A DNA stretch of 64,000 nucleotides from positions 124,001-188,000 of the forward strand of contig JAAEST010000103.1 in assembly GCA_024229115.1 (NCBI GenBank). Direction: 5' to 3'. The position numbers and the translations under genes were made by a program. This document shows positions 42,994 through 51,788 of this stretch, one piece after another (positions within the stretch are counted from its first letter, which is position 1; each line of letters begins with the position of its first letter). This DNA comes from Oligoflexia bacterium (lineage in GTDB: Bacteria > Bdellovibrionota > Bacteriovoracia > Bacteriovoracales > Bacteriovoracaceae). Under the pieces are notes generated by a model. The model made no database searches, had not been told where the DNA came from, and saw nothing but the letters and a program-made list of their open reading frames with translations.

Positions 42994-44274
42994 ATGACAA
43001 AGACTCAAATTCAAAGACCATTGCCTCGTTACACTAGCTACCCACCTATAACATCTTGGAATGGTGATATTTCTGAAGCTAGTTGGATATCAAATATTAA
43101 AGAACATAGAAGTGAAGAAGGATTAGACCTCTATCTTCATATCCCTTTTTGTGAATCACTGTGTTTCTATTGTGGTTGTAATAGAACAATTACTAAGAAG
43201 AAATCTCGTGGAACTGACTTAGTAGATGCCCTTTTAAAAGAATGGAAGATGTATTTGGATATAAATCCAAACTTAAAGCCAAGCTCAATTCACTTTGGAG
43301 GAGGGACTCCAACTTTTCTTGAGGTGGAAGATTTAAGACGATTATTAATTGGAATTCTTGGGGAAACTCAGAATTCTCATGTTTTTAAGGCCATCGAAAT
43401 TGATCCAAGGGTGACAACGTTAGAACATCTTAAACTTTTGAAAGAGTTTAATTTTAACAAGATCTCGCTAGGAGTTCAGGATTTCTCTCTTGAAGTTCAA
43501 AAGAATATCAACAGAATCCAAAGCTTTGAATTAGTAAAAGACTTCTTAGAGAATTGTCCTGAAGGTTTAGAAGAAATTAATTTTGATCTGATCTATGGCC
43601 TGCCTGGTCAGACTATTGAAACAATGCAGATGACACTCGACTATGTGGATATATTGAAACCGACAAGTATTGCTTTCTATCAATACGCTCACATGCCAAG
43701 TCGTTTAAAGAATCAAAGAGCAATTGATGAATCTCTTCTTCCAAGTCTTGAGGAAAGAGAGGCGATTCATGACCTTGGACGAGATTTTCTTTCAAAGAAT
43801 AATTACAAAGAAATTGGTTTTGATCATTATGCTTTAGAAGATAGCCTTCTTTGGAATTGTGAAAAGAAGAGAGAATTAAAGAGAAACTTTATGGGCTTTA
43901 CTCATCAGAAGGCTCCAATTCTTATTGGGCTTGGTCCTACCTCAATTTCTAAAAGTCAGAAATTCCATGTGCAAAATGAGAAGAAGACTGAAAACTATTA
44001 CCAATTCATTGAGAATGGAAAGTTTCCTCTTATATTTGGCCATAAAATCTCAGAAGAAGATACGCAACGAGAGGGCGTTATTATGGAGCTGATGTGTAAT
44101 GGCATTATTGACACTACAAAGGTACCTGAGCTCTCTAAAAAAGCTCAGAAAGAGTTTAATGAGCTCTTAAGTGCAGATTATGGGTCACTTAAAGACAATC
44201 TCTTCACTATCAATCAAAAAGGCCGCATCCATCTTCGCTCAATTGCGACTATTTTTGACGGGTATCTTAACTAA
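42994..44274 (+). CDS. hemN: Oxygen-independent coproporphyrinogen III oxidase
   Basis: The 426-residue protein is a radical SAM enzyme of the HemN type. FCESLCFYCGCN near residue 56 gives the CxxxCxxC cluster motif together with the extra cysteine found in HemN. The N-terminal RYTSYPPITSW and the segment HFGGGTPTFLEVEDL are characteristic. It oxidatively decarboxylates coproporphyrinogen III to protoporphyrinogen IX without oxygen in heme synthesis. Related HemW proteins lack the extra cysteine and the N-terminal block seen here, so HemN is preferred. It is slightly shorter than the usual 450 residues. Confidence 0.93.
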   Translation: MTKTQIQRPLPRYTSYPPITSWNGDISEASWISNIKEHRSEEGLDLYLHIPFCESLCFYCGCNRTITKKKSRGTDLVDALLKEWKMYLDINPNLKPSSIHFGGGTPTFLEVEDLRRLLIGILGETQNSHVFKAIEIDPRVTTLEHLKLLKEFNFNKISLGVQDFSLEVQKNINRIQSFELVKDFLENCPEGLEEINFDLIYGLPGQTIETMQMTLDYVDILKPTSIAFYQYAHMPSRLKNQRAIDESLLPSLEEREAIHDLGRDFLSKNNYKEIGFDHYALEDSLLWNCEKKRELKRNFMGFTHQKAPILIGLGPTSISKSQKFHVQNEKKTENYYQFIENGKFPLIFGHKISEEDTQREGVIMELMCNGIIDTTKVPELSKKAQKEFNELLSADYGSLKDNLFTINQKGRIHLRSIATIFDGYLN

Positions 44275-44301
44275 ATTCTAGATTTTTACCGAAAAGAATA
44301 C

Positions 44302-45093
44302 GTGAGAGTATTTTTAATTGCCCTTATTACTTTATCTTTTTACTCGTGTACTAAAACGATTGATAGTACACGTGCTCCAAGTTCAAAAGTTTATGACATT
44401 GTTTTGGATCTCGATTGGACACTTCTTTATAAAGTGGAAAATGATGTACCTGAAAAGTATGGGCTTCCTGATAAACAAGTTTTTCGTTATGGAGATGAAA
44501 CTTTTGTTCTGAGTGATGATGCTCTTGAAGTTTTAGATAAATTAGCAGCACGTGATGATGTGAGGATTTCTTTTTATACAGGTGGTGGAAGTGAAAGAAG
44601 TGAACTGTTTGGTAAAATTAAACTACCAAGTGGAAAGAAAATAGAGGATGTCACATATAAGAGTCTAAGTTTTGATGATCTTAAAAAGATTCCCGGGATT
44701 CCAGAGGATGCAAAGTTTTTTACAAGATTTAAAAAAGATCTTGCCGCCAATTTTCCAAATATTGAAAACACGCTTATCATCGATGATCAAAACTCAGTTC
44801 CTAAAAATCAAATTAAGAGTCTTGTTTTCTTAGAAGAAACATATAACTGGTATCCTAATTTGGAGGCTAGTAAAAGAGGACGCTTAGATCCTACCAATGA
44901 TGTAAAGTTTCGGATTGAAAGGGGAAAGATTAAAAAGGCCTATAACTTTGTGGTTGAGCAGTTAGATACTGCGAATAAAGAAGGAAAGACTTTGTATCAG
45001 GTTTATCGAAAATTTACTCTCATGCCACCAAAGAAAATGATGGATAAGTCTTGCTATGAGCTAATCTCAGAAATAGTCCGGATAGGGATTTAA
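44302..45093 (+). CDS. Lipoprotein with HAD/NIF-like phosphatase fold
   Basis: The 263-residue protein starts at GTG and has a lipoprotein-type signal (ALITLSFYSC, C16). The mature part begins with LDLDWTLLY (D36, D38, T40), the DxDxT motif of HAD phosphatases of the FCP1/NIF kind. ISFYTGG near residue 92 matches the second motif and LIIDDQ near 155 the acidic third motif. This predicts a membrane-anchored, exported phosphatase. The family is normally cytosolic or nuclear, so an exported, lipid-anchored form is noteworthy. The last 27 bases overlap the 3' end of srkA on the other strand. It follows hemN by 27 bases. Confidence 0.75.
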   Translation: MRVFLIALITLSFYSCTKTIDSTRAPSSKVYDIVLDLDWTLLYKVENDVPEKYGLPDKQVFRYGDETFVLSDDALEVLDKLAARDDVRISFYTGGGSERSELFGKIKLPSGKKIEDVTYKSLSFDDLKKIPGIPEDAKFFTRFKKDLAANFPNIENTLIIDDQNSVPKNQIKSLVFLEETYNWYPNLEASKRGRLDPTNDVKFRIERGKIKKAYNFVVEQLDTANKEGKTLYQVYRKFTLMPPKKMMDKSCYELISEIVRIGI

Positions 45094-46077
45094 GCTGGTC
45101 TTAATTACATGAAGCTGTGTCGTTAGATCATGAACTTGATTCGCCCAATATTCTTCTGTTCCAAAATGAGGAAAGGCATTTTTAAATGCTGGATCTTCCC
45201 AACGCTTAGCAATCCATGCACAAAAGTGAATGATTCTTAAACTTCTTAAAGGTTCAATCAGTTTAAGTTCCGCACGGTTGAACTCTCTCATTTCTTGGTA
45301 AGCTTCAAGAAGGATTTCACGATCCATATTACCATCTTGGTCTATGGCCGGAGTCACAAGCCAAATATCTTGAATGGCCGGACCCATCAGCATGTCATCA
45401 AAGTCAATAAAGTATGGACTTTCAGGGCGCATGATAACGTTGCCTTTATGACAATCTCCATGAACTCGAATTATTTTCTTATCTTTAAAAAGATCAGATG
45501 ACGTTTCACAAATTTCTCTGACGAGTTTTTCGAATTGACCTTCATAATGCATTGGAATGAATTTATTCTTTAGAAGAAAATTTAAATTTGAGATCCCAAA
45601 TGATTCAGTATCAATTTTTATTCGATGTTTTGCCTCTCGAGATTCTCCAACATTATGAATACGAGCTAGGAGGCGTCCCATAATTTGTAGTTGCTCTTCA
45701 TTCATTTCTTCAGGAGCTCTTCCTCCTTTACGAGGAAATAATGAAAAGTGAAGTTCATGATCATCGACTTTAAATAGGGTTTTACCTTCAGTTTCGATAG
45801 GAGCGATAACAGGAATTTCATCTTGAGCAAGATCAAGAAGAAAGTCATGTTCATCTTGAATTTGATCGAGGCTCCATCGGCCAGGCCGATAAAATTTGGC
45901 GACAATGAATTCGCCTGAGTCTATTTCAATTTCATAAACTCTATTTTCCATTGAATTTAGAGTGAGGCATCTACCTGTTGTATTAAATCCAAGTTTATCA
46001 ATACTATTGAGAACTGTTACAGGATCGAGATCATAGAAGAATTGAGTTTCGCTATCACCCCAAACATAATCGGCCAT
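45067..46077 (-). CDS. srkA: Stress response kinase A (YihE/RdoA family)
   Basis: The 336-residue protein is a choline-kinase-like serine/threonine kinase of the YihE group, which in E. coli protects against death under envelope or oxidative stress. The catalytic loop reads VHGDCHKGNVIM near residue 205 and the metal-binding motif is FIDFDDML near 226. The N-terminal nucleotide-binding segment VYEIEIDSGEFIVAKFYRPG is typical. It overlaps trmL by one base (TAATG) and ends inside the convergent HAD lipoprotein gene. Confidence 0.92.
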   Translation of the reverse strand: MADYVWGDSETQFFYDLDPVTVLNSIDKLGFNTTGRCLTLNSMENRVYEIEIDSGEFIVAKFYRPGRWSLDQIQDEHDFLLDLAQDEIPVIAPIETEGKTLFKVDDHELHFSLFPRKGGRAPEEMNEEQLQIMGRLLARIHNVGESREAKHRIKIDTESFGISNLNFLLKNKFIPMHYEGQFEKLVREICETSSDLFKDKKIIRVHGDCHKGNVIMRPESPYFIDFDDMLMGPAIQDIWLVTPAIDQDGNMDREILLEAYQEMREFNRAELKLIEPLRSLRIIHFCAWIAKRWEDPAFKNAFPHFGTEEYWANQVHDLTTQLHVIKTSLNPYPDYF

Positions 46078-46553
46078 TACTTAACTCCATTTAGCTGACG
46101 AAGGCATTCGTAAGCTGCAGTCGTTACTGTATTTGCAAGATTAAGGGAGCGAATATGCTCACTGAACATTGGAAGAGCGTAAGTACACTCAGTAGAAGCT
46201 CTCAAAATTTCTTGAGGAAGACCTTTAGTCTCACTCCCAAAGATGAGATAGCAATTTTCATCATAAGGAGCTTCATAGAAAGGTTTCTGTTGAGCAAATC
46301 GACTGAAGAAAATGAGGTTTGACGGATCTTCTGTTTGAAGAAAGTCCTCCCAAGACTCATGTTCTTTAATTGAAGCATATTTCCAATAATCAAGACCAGC
46401 TCTTCTTACAGCTTTTTCAGACATATCAAAGGCAGTGGGTTTGATGATATGAAGATTGATATTGAGAGCAACACAGGTTCTTCCGATCGAACCTGTGTTA
46501 CCTGGTATTTCTGGTTGAAATAAAACAATATTAAAAGGCTTCGCCTTATGCAT
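46077..46553 (-). CDS. trmL: tRNA (cytidine/uridine-2'-O)-methyltransferase TrmL
   Basis: The protein is 158 residues when started at the ATG at 46553, which gives the normal family start NIVLFQPEIPGNTGSIGRTC. The same frame continues upstream without that motif, so the longer reading was not used. It is a SPOUT methyltransferase that modifies the wobble ribose at position 34. YLIFGSETKGLPQEIL and SLNLANTVTTAAYE form the knot and SAM site. It overlaps the end of pepA by 8 bases and srkA by one, so pepA-trmL-srkA is a coupled operon. Confidence 0.94.
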   Translation of the reverse strand: MHKAKPFNIVLFQPEIPGNTGSIGRTCVALNINLHIIKPTAFDMSEKAVRRAGLDYWKYASIKEHESWEDFLQTEDPSNLIFFSRFAQQKPFYEAPYDENCYLIFGSETKGLPQEILRASTECTYALPMFSEHIRSLNLANTVTTAAYECLRQLNGVK

Positions 46554-48060
46554 TCTTAGCAAGATCAACAAGTGTTCTAATGATGAGACCAGAACCACCT
46601 TTTGAAGGACAATATGGAAGGTGAGATTGACTGTCACCACATCCAGCAATGTCTAAGTGTGCCCAAGAAATTCCATCTTGAACAAAGTTTTCTAAGAAAG
46701 CAGCTGCTTTAGCAGTTCCACCCCATCTTGATCCACCGATGTTTTTAAGATCGGCGATTGGAGATTTCATATCATTTCTCCACTCATCAATGATTGGTAG
46801 TTGCCACATATATTCATCTGTTGCCTTAGCTGATTTTAAAAGTTTATCAGCAAGTTTTTGGTCATTAGACATAACACCACAAACTTCTGTTCCAAGTGCA
46901 ATTAAACAAGCTCCCGTAAGAGTGGCAGCATCAATGAGCATGTCTGGCTTATGGTCACAGGCATAGTCAAGAACGTCACCAAGAACTAATCTTCCTTCTG
47001 CATCCGTGTTAAGGATTTCAACAGTCTTTCCATTTCTTGCTGTTACGATTGAATCTGGCATAGTCGCTTCAGAGTTGATCGCGTTATCAGTAAGACCTAG
47101 GAAACAAGAAATCTTAACTGGAAGTTCAAGAAGAACAGCCGCTCTAAAAGCAGCATAAACTGTTGAAGAACCGGCCATATCAAATTTCATATTGATGATT
47201 GATCCACCTGGCTTAAGTGAGTAACCACCAGTATCAAAAGTTAAACCTTTCCCAACGAAAGCAATATGCTTTGTTTTCTTAGTGGCTTTTTTTGGTGTGT
47301 AAGTAAGGTGAACTAGTCTAGGATCAAAAGCTGAACCAGCATTAACAGAAAGGAACATTCCCATTTTCTCTTTCTTTAATTCTGCTTTTCCTAAGATTTT
47401 TGTTTTTACACCTTTAAGATTCGCTTTAACATCTTTTTCAATAAGCTTTGAGTATGAAACAGAGTTAAGAACATTTGGCGGTTCATTAACAAAGTCTCTC
47501 GCTACATTGATTGATTCTGCAACTTTTGTTGCATCTTCAATCGCTTTGTAAACTTTCTTATTTTGTGCTTTTGTTCCAGAAAGAAGAAGAGTTAATTTCT
47601 TTAACTTGCTTTCTGTTTTCTTCGACTTGTACTTTGCGAAGTTATAGTCAGTCATAATGATCGACTCTGTTGCGGCATGAGCTGACGCTTCTTTATTTCC
47701 TTTGGCAATAAAATGATCAAAAGTAATTTGAACATTGGCGTACTTAGAAGAAACGGCCTTCACAATTTTTGCAACAGCTCTTCTTAGAGATTCTGCTGTG
47801 TAATCTTTTTTATCTCCAAGACCGTAAGCTAAATATCTTGTTCCTTCGTGATCAAAAGTAAAAGTTTGATCTTTAGCTCCAGTAAATTCTTTTGAAAGTG
47901 TGACAGCATTAAAAGATGCCTTAACTTCTTTGTCCCAACCAGTAAGTGCGGCCGTTGTAATATCTTTTTTACCTTCCTTAGAAGTTTTCGAAAAACTACC
48001 TAAAACAATTAGGTCTTGTTTAGTGGCCTTATCGCCAACTAGTTGCGTAAGAATTTGCAT
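46546..48060 (-). CDS. pepA: Leucyl aminopeptidase (M17)
   Basis: The protein is 504 residues from the ATG at 48060, with AAGGAG seven bases upstream; an earlier in-frame start six codons upstream lacks a site. It is a zinc/manganese M17 aminopeptidase that removes N-terminal residues. The metal and active-site motifs are GLTFDTGGYSLKP, ILNTDAEGRLVLGDVL and DAATLTGACLIALG. The C-terminal WAHLDIAGCG block is also present. A poorly conserved N-terminal domain of about 170 residues is normal for the family. It starts the pepA-trmL-srkA operon and is divergent from lptF/G. Confidence 0.95.
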   Translation of the reverse strand: MQILTQLVGDKATKQDLIVLGSFSKTSKEGKKDITTAALTGWDKEVKASFNAVTLSKEFTGAKDQTFTFDHEGTRYLAYGLGDKKDYTAESLRRAVAKIVKAVSSKYANVQITFDHFIAKGNKEASAHAATESIIMTDYNFAKYKSKKTESKLKKLTLLLSGTKAQNKKVYKAIEDATKVAESINVARDFVNEPPNVLNSVSYSKLIEKDVKANLKGVKTKILGKAELKKEKMGMFLSVNAGSAFDPRLVHLTYTPKKATKKTKHIAFVGKGLTFDTGGYSLKPGGSIINMKFDMAGSSTVYAAFRAAVLLELPVKISCFLGLTDNAINSEATMPDSIVTARNGKTVEILNTDAEGRLVLGDVLDYACDHKPDMLIDAATLTGACLIALGTEVCGVMSNDQKLADKLLKSAKATDEYMWQLPIIDEWRNDMKSPIADLKNIGGSRWGGTAKAAAFLENFVQDGISWAHLDIAGCGDSQSHLPYCPSKGGSGLIIRTLVDLAKNA

Positions 48061-48148
48061 TGTGATTCTCCTTTTCACTGTATCGTGATATCCTAAAAAG
48101 CGTGTTAAACATACACAAGAGGGCAGAATTTGTCTAAAATGTAACGCT

Positions 48149-49300
48149 ATGCTTAGAACTATACAGAGGTATCTTGCCTCAAACTTTATTCCCCCGTTTG
48201 TACTCAGTGCTTCCTTTTTTGTAGCATTCCTTCTGACGTTTCAACTTTTTAGAATTATCAGAATTGTAACGAACAAAGGGGTAGAGTTCATGGTAGTTCT
48301 AGAGCTTGTTGGGCATATTGCTGTCTCTTTTCTTCCGATGGCCATTCCACTCAGTGCTCTCTTTGCCACTATCTATACAATGAATAAGCTTTCAGAAGAT
48401 AGTGAGATTGTTGCAATGCGTTCGTTTGGATTAAAGAAAACAACTTTATTTCTACCTCTCTTATTTTGTGGAATATTTATCGCAATCTCAATATTTGTCC
48501 TCAATAGAAACCTGATTCCCTATTCAAAAACCCAGTTTAAGAACACGATTATTCAACTAACTTCTAGTGGTGTGCTTAGTGATGTGAAGGCTGGGCAGTT
48601 CTATACAGAAATTCCTGGCATCATTCTCTTTGCGGAAAAAGTTGAAGATGGCGGTGTTAAGTTTGAAGATGTTTTCATTCGTCTAATTAAAAGTAGTGGA
48701 GAAGAGCAGGCCATCTTTGCAAAGAAGGGAGCCTTGATTAAACAAATCAATGATGACCTTCGAGCGCCAATGCTTCGATTCTTCTTGGAAGATGGAAATA
48801 TTGTTAAGAGTTTCGCTGATAATAATGATGTAGAAAAAATTCTTTTCAAAGAATATGACTTCCCTGTTTTAAAAGGGGGAGCTCTTCCAGGCTTTGTGAC
48901 CAAAGATAGTATGAGAACAAACGAAGAGCTATCTAAAGTTATTAAAGAAAGGGAAGCTAAGCTTAAAGATCCTAAAGTTAGTAAGCCGGTAAAAGATGGG
49001 ATACGTTCTCGCTTACCTAAATCAAAATTAGAGTATTGGAGTCGTATCAATACACCAGCACAAGTGATTCTTTTTATTCTATTAGGTTTTTGCTTAGGAA
49101 TTAAGAAAGGGAGAGGGGCAACAAAGAACTCTGGAGCCTTAGCTCTGATTGTCATTGCTTCATACTATGCTCTATTCTTTACAGGTGTATCGTTGGCCAG
49201 AAAGTCTCAAATCCCAGCTGCGATGGCCGTCTTCTTACCAACAATAATAGCTTCCCTTTATTCAGTGAGACTCTTTAAAAAATTAGATTGGATGAGCTAG
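48149..49300 (+). CDS. LptF/LptG-family LPS export permease
   Basis: The 383-residue protein is a YjgP/YjgQ-type permease that works with LptB to extract LPS from the inner membrane. N-terminal helices (NFIPPFVLSASFFVAFLLTF), the SEDSEIVAMRSFG segment and three C-terminal helices (QVILFILLGFCLGIKKGRG and later) frame a periplasmic beta domain. LptF and LptG are too similar to separate from one sequence; the other permease and LptB are not in the window. It ends at tandem hairpins facing the rodZ-like gene. Confidence 0.9.
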   Translation: MLRTIQRYLASNFIPPFVLSASFFVAFLLTFQLFRIIRIVTNKGVEFMVVLELVGHIAVSFLPMAIPLSALFATIYTMNKLSEDSEIVAMRSFGLKKTTLFLPLLFCGIFIAISIFVLNRNLIPYSKTQFKNTIIQLTSSGVLSDVKAGQFYTEIPGIILFAEKVEDGGVKFEDVFIRLIKSSGEEQAIFAKKGALIKQINDDLRAPMLRFFLEDGNIVKSFADNNDVEKILFKEYDFPVLKGGALPGFVTKDSMRTNEELSKVIKEREAKLKDPKVSKPVKDGIRSRLPKSKLEYWSRINTPAQVILFILLGFCLGIKKGRGATKNSGALALIVIASYYALFFTGVSLARKSQIPAAMAVFLPTIIASLYSVRLFKKLDWMS

Positions 49301-49338
49301 CAAATACGGGAGTATTTGAGCGAAAATATATTTTCGCT
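49301..49338. terminator. Tandem hairpins between convergent lptF/G and rodZ-like genes
   Basis: A perfect 7-bp hairpin (49301-49307 with 49312-49318) directly abuts a perfect 20-base palindrome (49319-49338) with AAAA and TTTT in its arms. The second contains the stop codon of the rodZ-like gene. The pair fills the whole 36-base junction and is symmetric, so it may stop transcription from both sides. Confidence 0.65.
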
Positions 49339-50833
49339 ACCTTTGAACTTGATCAGGATTTTCTTTTATCCACTCATCAGAAGTAATGGCCTTACCATTT
49401 TGCTGATAAATAAAGAGTGGCATAACGAACTCTTCTCTTCTGTCTTGCGGAAAAACGAGAGATTTAACACCTGATGAGCTTGAAGTATTAACCTTTTGAT
49501 TATTTAAATACACATCAACACCAGCAAGGTTTCCTAAGAAAATCCTTACCAAATCTCCTCTTACAAGAACTGATCTTCCTTTTTGGAGAACAAACTTTTT
49601 AACGGCTTCATCGTCAGACTTATAAGTGATCCAAGAGCTACTTCGTGTGGCCTGGATATATACATTTTGCTTCCCAGAGATAACAGAGCGTTGAAAGTTT
49701 TCAGGTATCTGCTTATCTCTTTGTTCTTTATCAAGCTCACTTAAGGTGTAGAGTGAACGATTGAATTTATAAAACTTTCTCTTAGGCTTTGAATTATCTT
49801 CTTCTTCTTCTTTGACTTGGTCTTTCTTTTTCTCAGCTTCCGCCTTCTTGAGCTCGAGAGCTTTCGCTCTCTCATTCTCAGCGGCTAATCTTTTCGCTTC
49901 GGCCTCGGCTTTGGCTTTCTCAGCGGCTAATCTTTTCGCTTCGGCCTCGGCATTTTCAGCGGCTAATTTTTTTTCTTCAGCTTGCTTTCGCTCTTGTTCA
50001 AGCTCGAGAGCTTTCGCTCTCTCATTTGCTTGCTCGGGCTCGAGAGCTTTCGCTCTCTCATTTTTCGTTTCAGCTTCAGCTTCTGTTTTTAAAGGAGTGT
50101 CTGAAGAAAGAGATTGTGTTTCAACTACTTTTTGAGTTTTAGTTACTTCTTTAGCACTTTCTTTTCTCGCAGAGAGAAGGTAGCGAATAAGAAAAATACT
50201 TCCTGCAATAATAGCAAGAACGACAATACCAACGATGGCAATTCTAATAATTTTATCGACTTCTATATTCTCTTCAGTTTGTGTTGTTTCAAGAGTTTCA
50301 ATTGAAAGTCTTTTTGCTGGAGTAATGACAGAGTATGTTCTTTCTAGAATATCAAGAACTTCTTTTTCATTAAGTCCTAAGGCCTTATTGTAACTCTTAA
50401 CATAACCAGTAACGTAAGTTTTATTAGGAAGAGCATCAAGGTTATTGCTTTCTAAGTTTTCTAAATTCGTTAAGCTGATCTTTGTTGTTTGAGAAATATT
50501 TTTTAATGTAACACCTGAAGCTTCTCTTTTTTCTTTAAGATAATCACCAATCAAAGTAGAAGAGCTATAGATCTCAGCAGATTCCGAAATTTCTTCAGCC
50601 TGATCGAAATCTTCAGGTTGCTCAGATCCTTTCGGATCCTCAGAAGTAATTTCTACTTCGGTTTCAATTTCGGTTTCAACTTTTACTTCTACTTTTGCAG
50701 GAGAATCATAATTCTCTTCAGAAGACATCGTTTCTGTTTCATTGATATCACTTAGGAACTCATCATTGTTTGATGCTTCTACAGAATCATTTTGATGTGT
50801 TTCTTTTTTATTTTGTCTTCTTTTCTTTGCCAT
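49337..50833 (-). CDS. RodZ-like helix-turn-helix membrane protein
   Basis: The 498-residue protein has an acidic N-terminal segment, then a helix-turn-helix of the RodZ type (GDYLKEKREASGVTLKNISQ) at about residues 90-150. One membrane helix follows at about 192-217 (IIRIAIVGIVVLAIIAGSIF). Next comes a highly charged coil with repeated NERAKALE and AEAKRLAAE units (about 255-345). The C terminus (about 370-490) matches the DUF4115 domain of RodZ (ATRSSSWITYKSDD). RodZ links MreB to the wall-synthesis complex in rod-shaped cells. Length exceeds the usual 300-350 residues because of the coil. It precedes the TPR lipoprotein gene on the chromosome and is transcribed after it. Confidence 0.85.
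   Translation of the reverse strand: MAKKRRQNKKETHQNDSVEASNNDEFLSDINETETMSSEENYDSPAKVEVKVETEIETEVEITSEDPKGSEQPEDFDQAEEISESAEIYSSSTLIGDYLKEKREASGVTLKNISQTTKISLTNLENLESNNLDALPNKTYVTGYVKSYNKALGLNEKEVLDILERTYSVITPAKRLSIETLETTQTEENIEVDKIIRIAIVGIVVLAIIAGSIFLIRYLLSARKESAKEVTKTQKVVETQSLSSDTPLKTEAEAETKNERAKALEPEQANERAKALELEQERKQAEEKKLAAENAEAEAKRLAAEKAKAEAEAKRLAAENERAKALELKKAEAEKKKDQVKEEEEDNSKPKRKFYKFNRSLYTLSELDKEQRDKQIPENFQRSVISGKQNVYIQATRSSSWITYKSDDEAVKKFVLQKGRSVLVRGDLVRIFLGNLAGVDVYLNNQKVNTSSSSGVKSLVFPQDRREEFVMPLFIYQQNGKAITSDEWIKENPDQVQR
49851..50062 (-). repeat. Short direct repeats in the coil of the RodZ-like gene
   Basis: A 24-base unit occurs three times without change (49853-49876, 50003-50026, 50039-50062). 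A 34-base unit occurs twice with 42-base period (49876-49909, 49918-49951), and part of it a third time near 49956. The 24-base unit also contains a GAGAG/CTCTC inverted pair. The repeats keep the frame and encode the NERAKALE and AEAKRLAAE blocks. Confidence 0.9.
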
Positions 50834-50841
50834 TATCTTCT

Positions 50842-51696
50842 TTAAAATGAAACTTTAGTTTCTTTATTATTTTGCTGTGTATTTTTAATACTTCTTCTAT
50901 CACTCATTTTTCTATTTTGTGATCTTAGTTGTTCAACCTGAACTGCTCTAAGTTTTCTTGTCGCCAAAATAGAATATCTACTTGCAGGAAATTGTTCGAT
51001 CACTTCTTTTAATTTAAGAAATGCTTGTTCCTGTAAGTTTAATTCTAATAGAGAAAGTGCTTGTTGGTAGTGAGGGGCAGGATTGTTCACACAAGAACCT
51101 AAAGTAGACTTTTTAAAGAAGTCGATACTTTTTCTAAATCTTCTTTGTTTTGTAGCAATCATTCCTAATTGATAGAAAGCCGGACAGTAGTCTTCTCTGA
51201 TTTGAACAGACTTTTGAAGATTCGCAACAGCCGCATCAGTATTGCCTCTTAGCTTGTGAATAAGTGCAATATTGTAGTGAGTTCTATATTGATGTTTGTA
51301 AATTAAGTTCTTCTGGATCTTTTGATATTGTTCCATTGCTTCAGCATATCTTTTTTGATTAACATAAATTGAAGCGAGATTATTTCTGGCATCTGAATTA
51401 TTCCCATCTTCATCAATGGCCATCTTGAGGTATTTAATGGCACTTTCAATATCTTTCTTAAAATAATAGGCCATACCTAGATTGTTTAAGATTTTAGTAT
51501 CATCTGCTCTGAATTTATAAGCATTCTGAAGATGCATTAAAGCTGAAGTGTAGTCTTTATCAACTAGCATTTGTGTACCATGAGAGTAGTAAAGGTCAGC
51601 TTTTTTATCGGCAACAGTTTTAACAGGTGGCTTATCACTTGAAGCACAACCATAAATAAAAATAGCAATAATTAGCAAAGATATTTTAGAAGACAT
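50842..51696 (-). CDS. TPR lipoprotein (PilF/PilW-like)
   Basis: The 284-residue protein is a lipoprotein with the signal FIYGCASS (C16) and about six tetratricopeptide repeats, for example NLGMAYYFKKDIESAIKYLK and IALIHKLRGNTDAAVANLQK. This architecture matches PilF/PilW, the pilotin needed to assemble PilQ secretin of type IV pili. The C terminus (about 240-284) is basic and rich in glutamine. No other pilus genes are in this window, so the pilus link is a family inference. It is followed by the rodZ-like gene 8 bases downstream, so both are in one transcript. Confidence 0.85.
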   Translation of the reverse strand: MSSKISLLIIAIFIYGCASSDKPPVKTVADKKADLYYSHGTQMLVDKDYTSALMHLQNAYKFRADDTKILNNLGMAYYFKKDIESAIKYLKMAIDEDGNNSDARNNLASIYVNQKRYAEAMEQYQKIQKNLIYKHQYRTHYNIALIHKLRGNTDAAVANLQKSVQIREDYCPAFYQLGMIATKQRRFRKSIDFFKKSTLGSCVNNPAPHYQQALSLLELNLQEQAFLKLKEVIEQFPASRYSILATRKLRAVQVEQLRSQNRKMSDRRSIKNTQQNNKETKVSF

Positions 51697-51788
51697 AATT
51701 TCTCGTTTTTTTAGTTAAACACCCAATATAATTGTACTTTTAAGCACATATTTTATCAACTTAGTGCGGTAAAAAAACTTAAACTTGA

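Noticed and set aside
46553-46649. 32-residue N-terminal extension of TrmL
   Set aside because: The extension lies within the pepA coding region and the normal family start begins at the ATG at 46553.
49851-50062. CRISPR-like or mobile repeat array
   Set aside because: The repeats are inside an intact coding frame, vary in spacing and encode a regular charged coil; no spacer pattern or cas gene is present.
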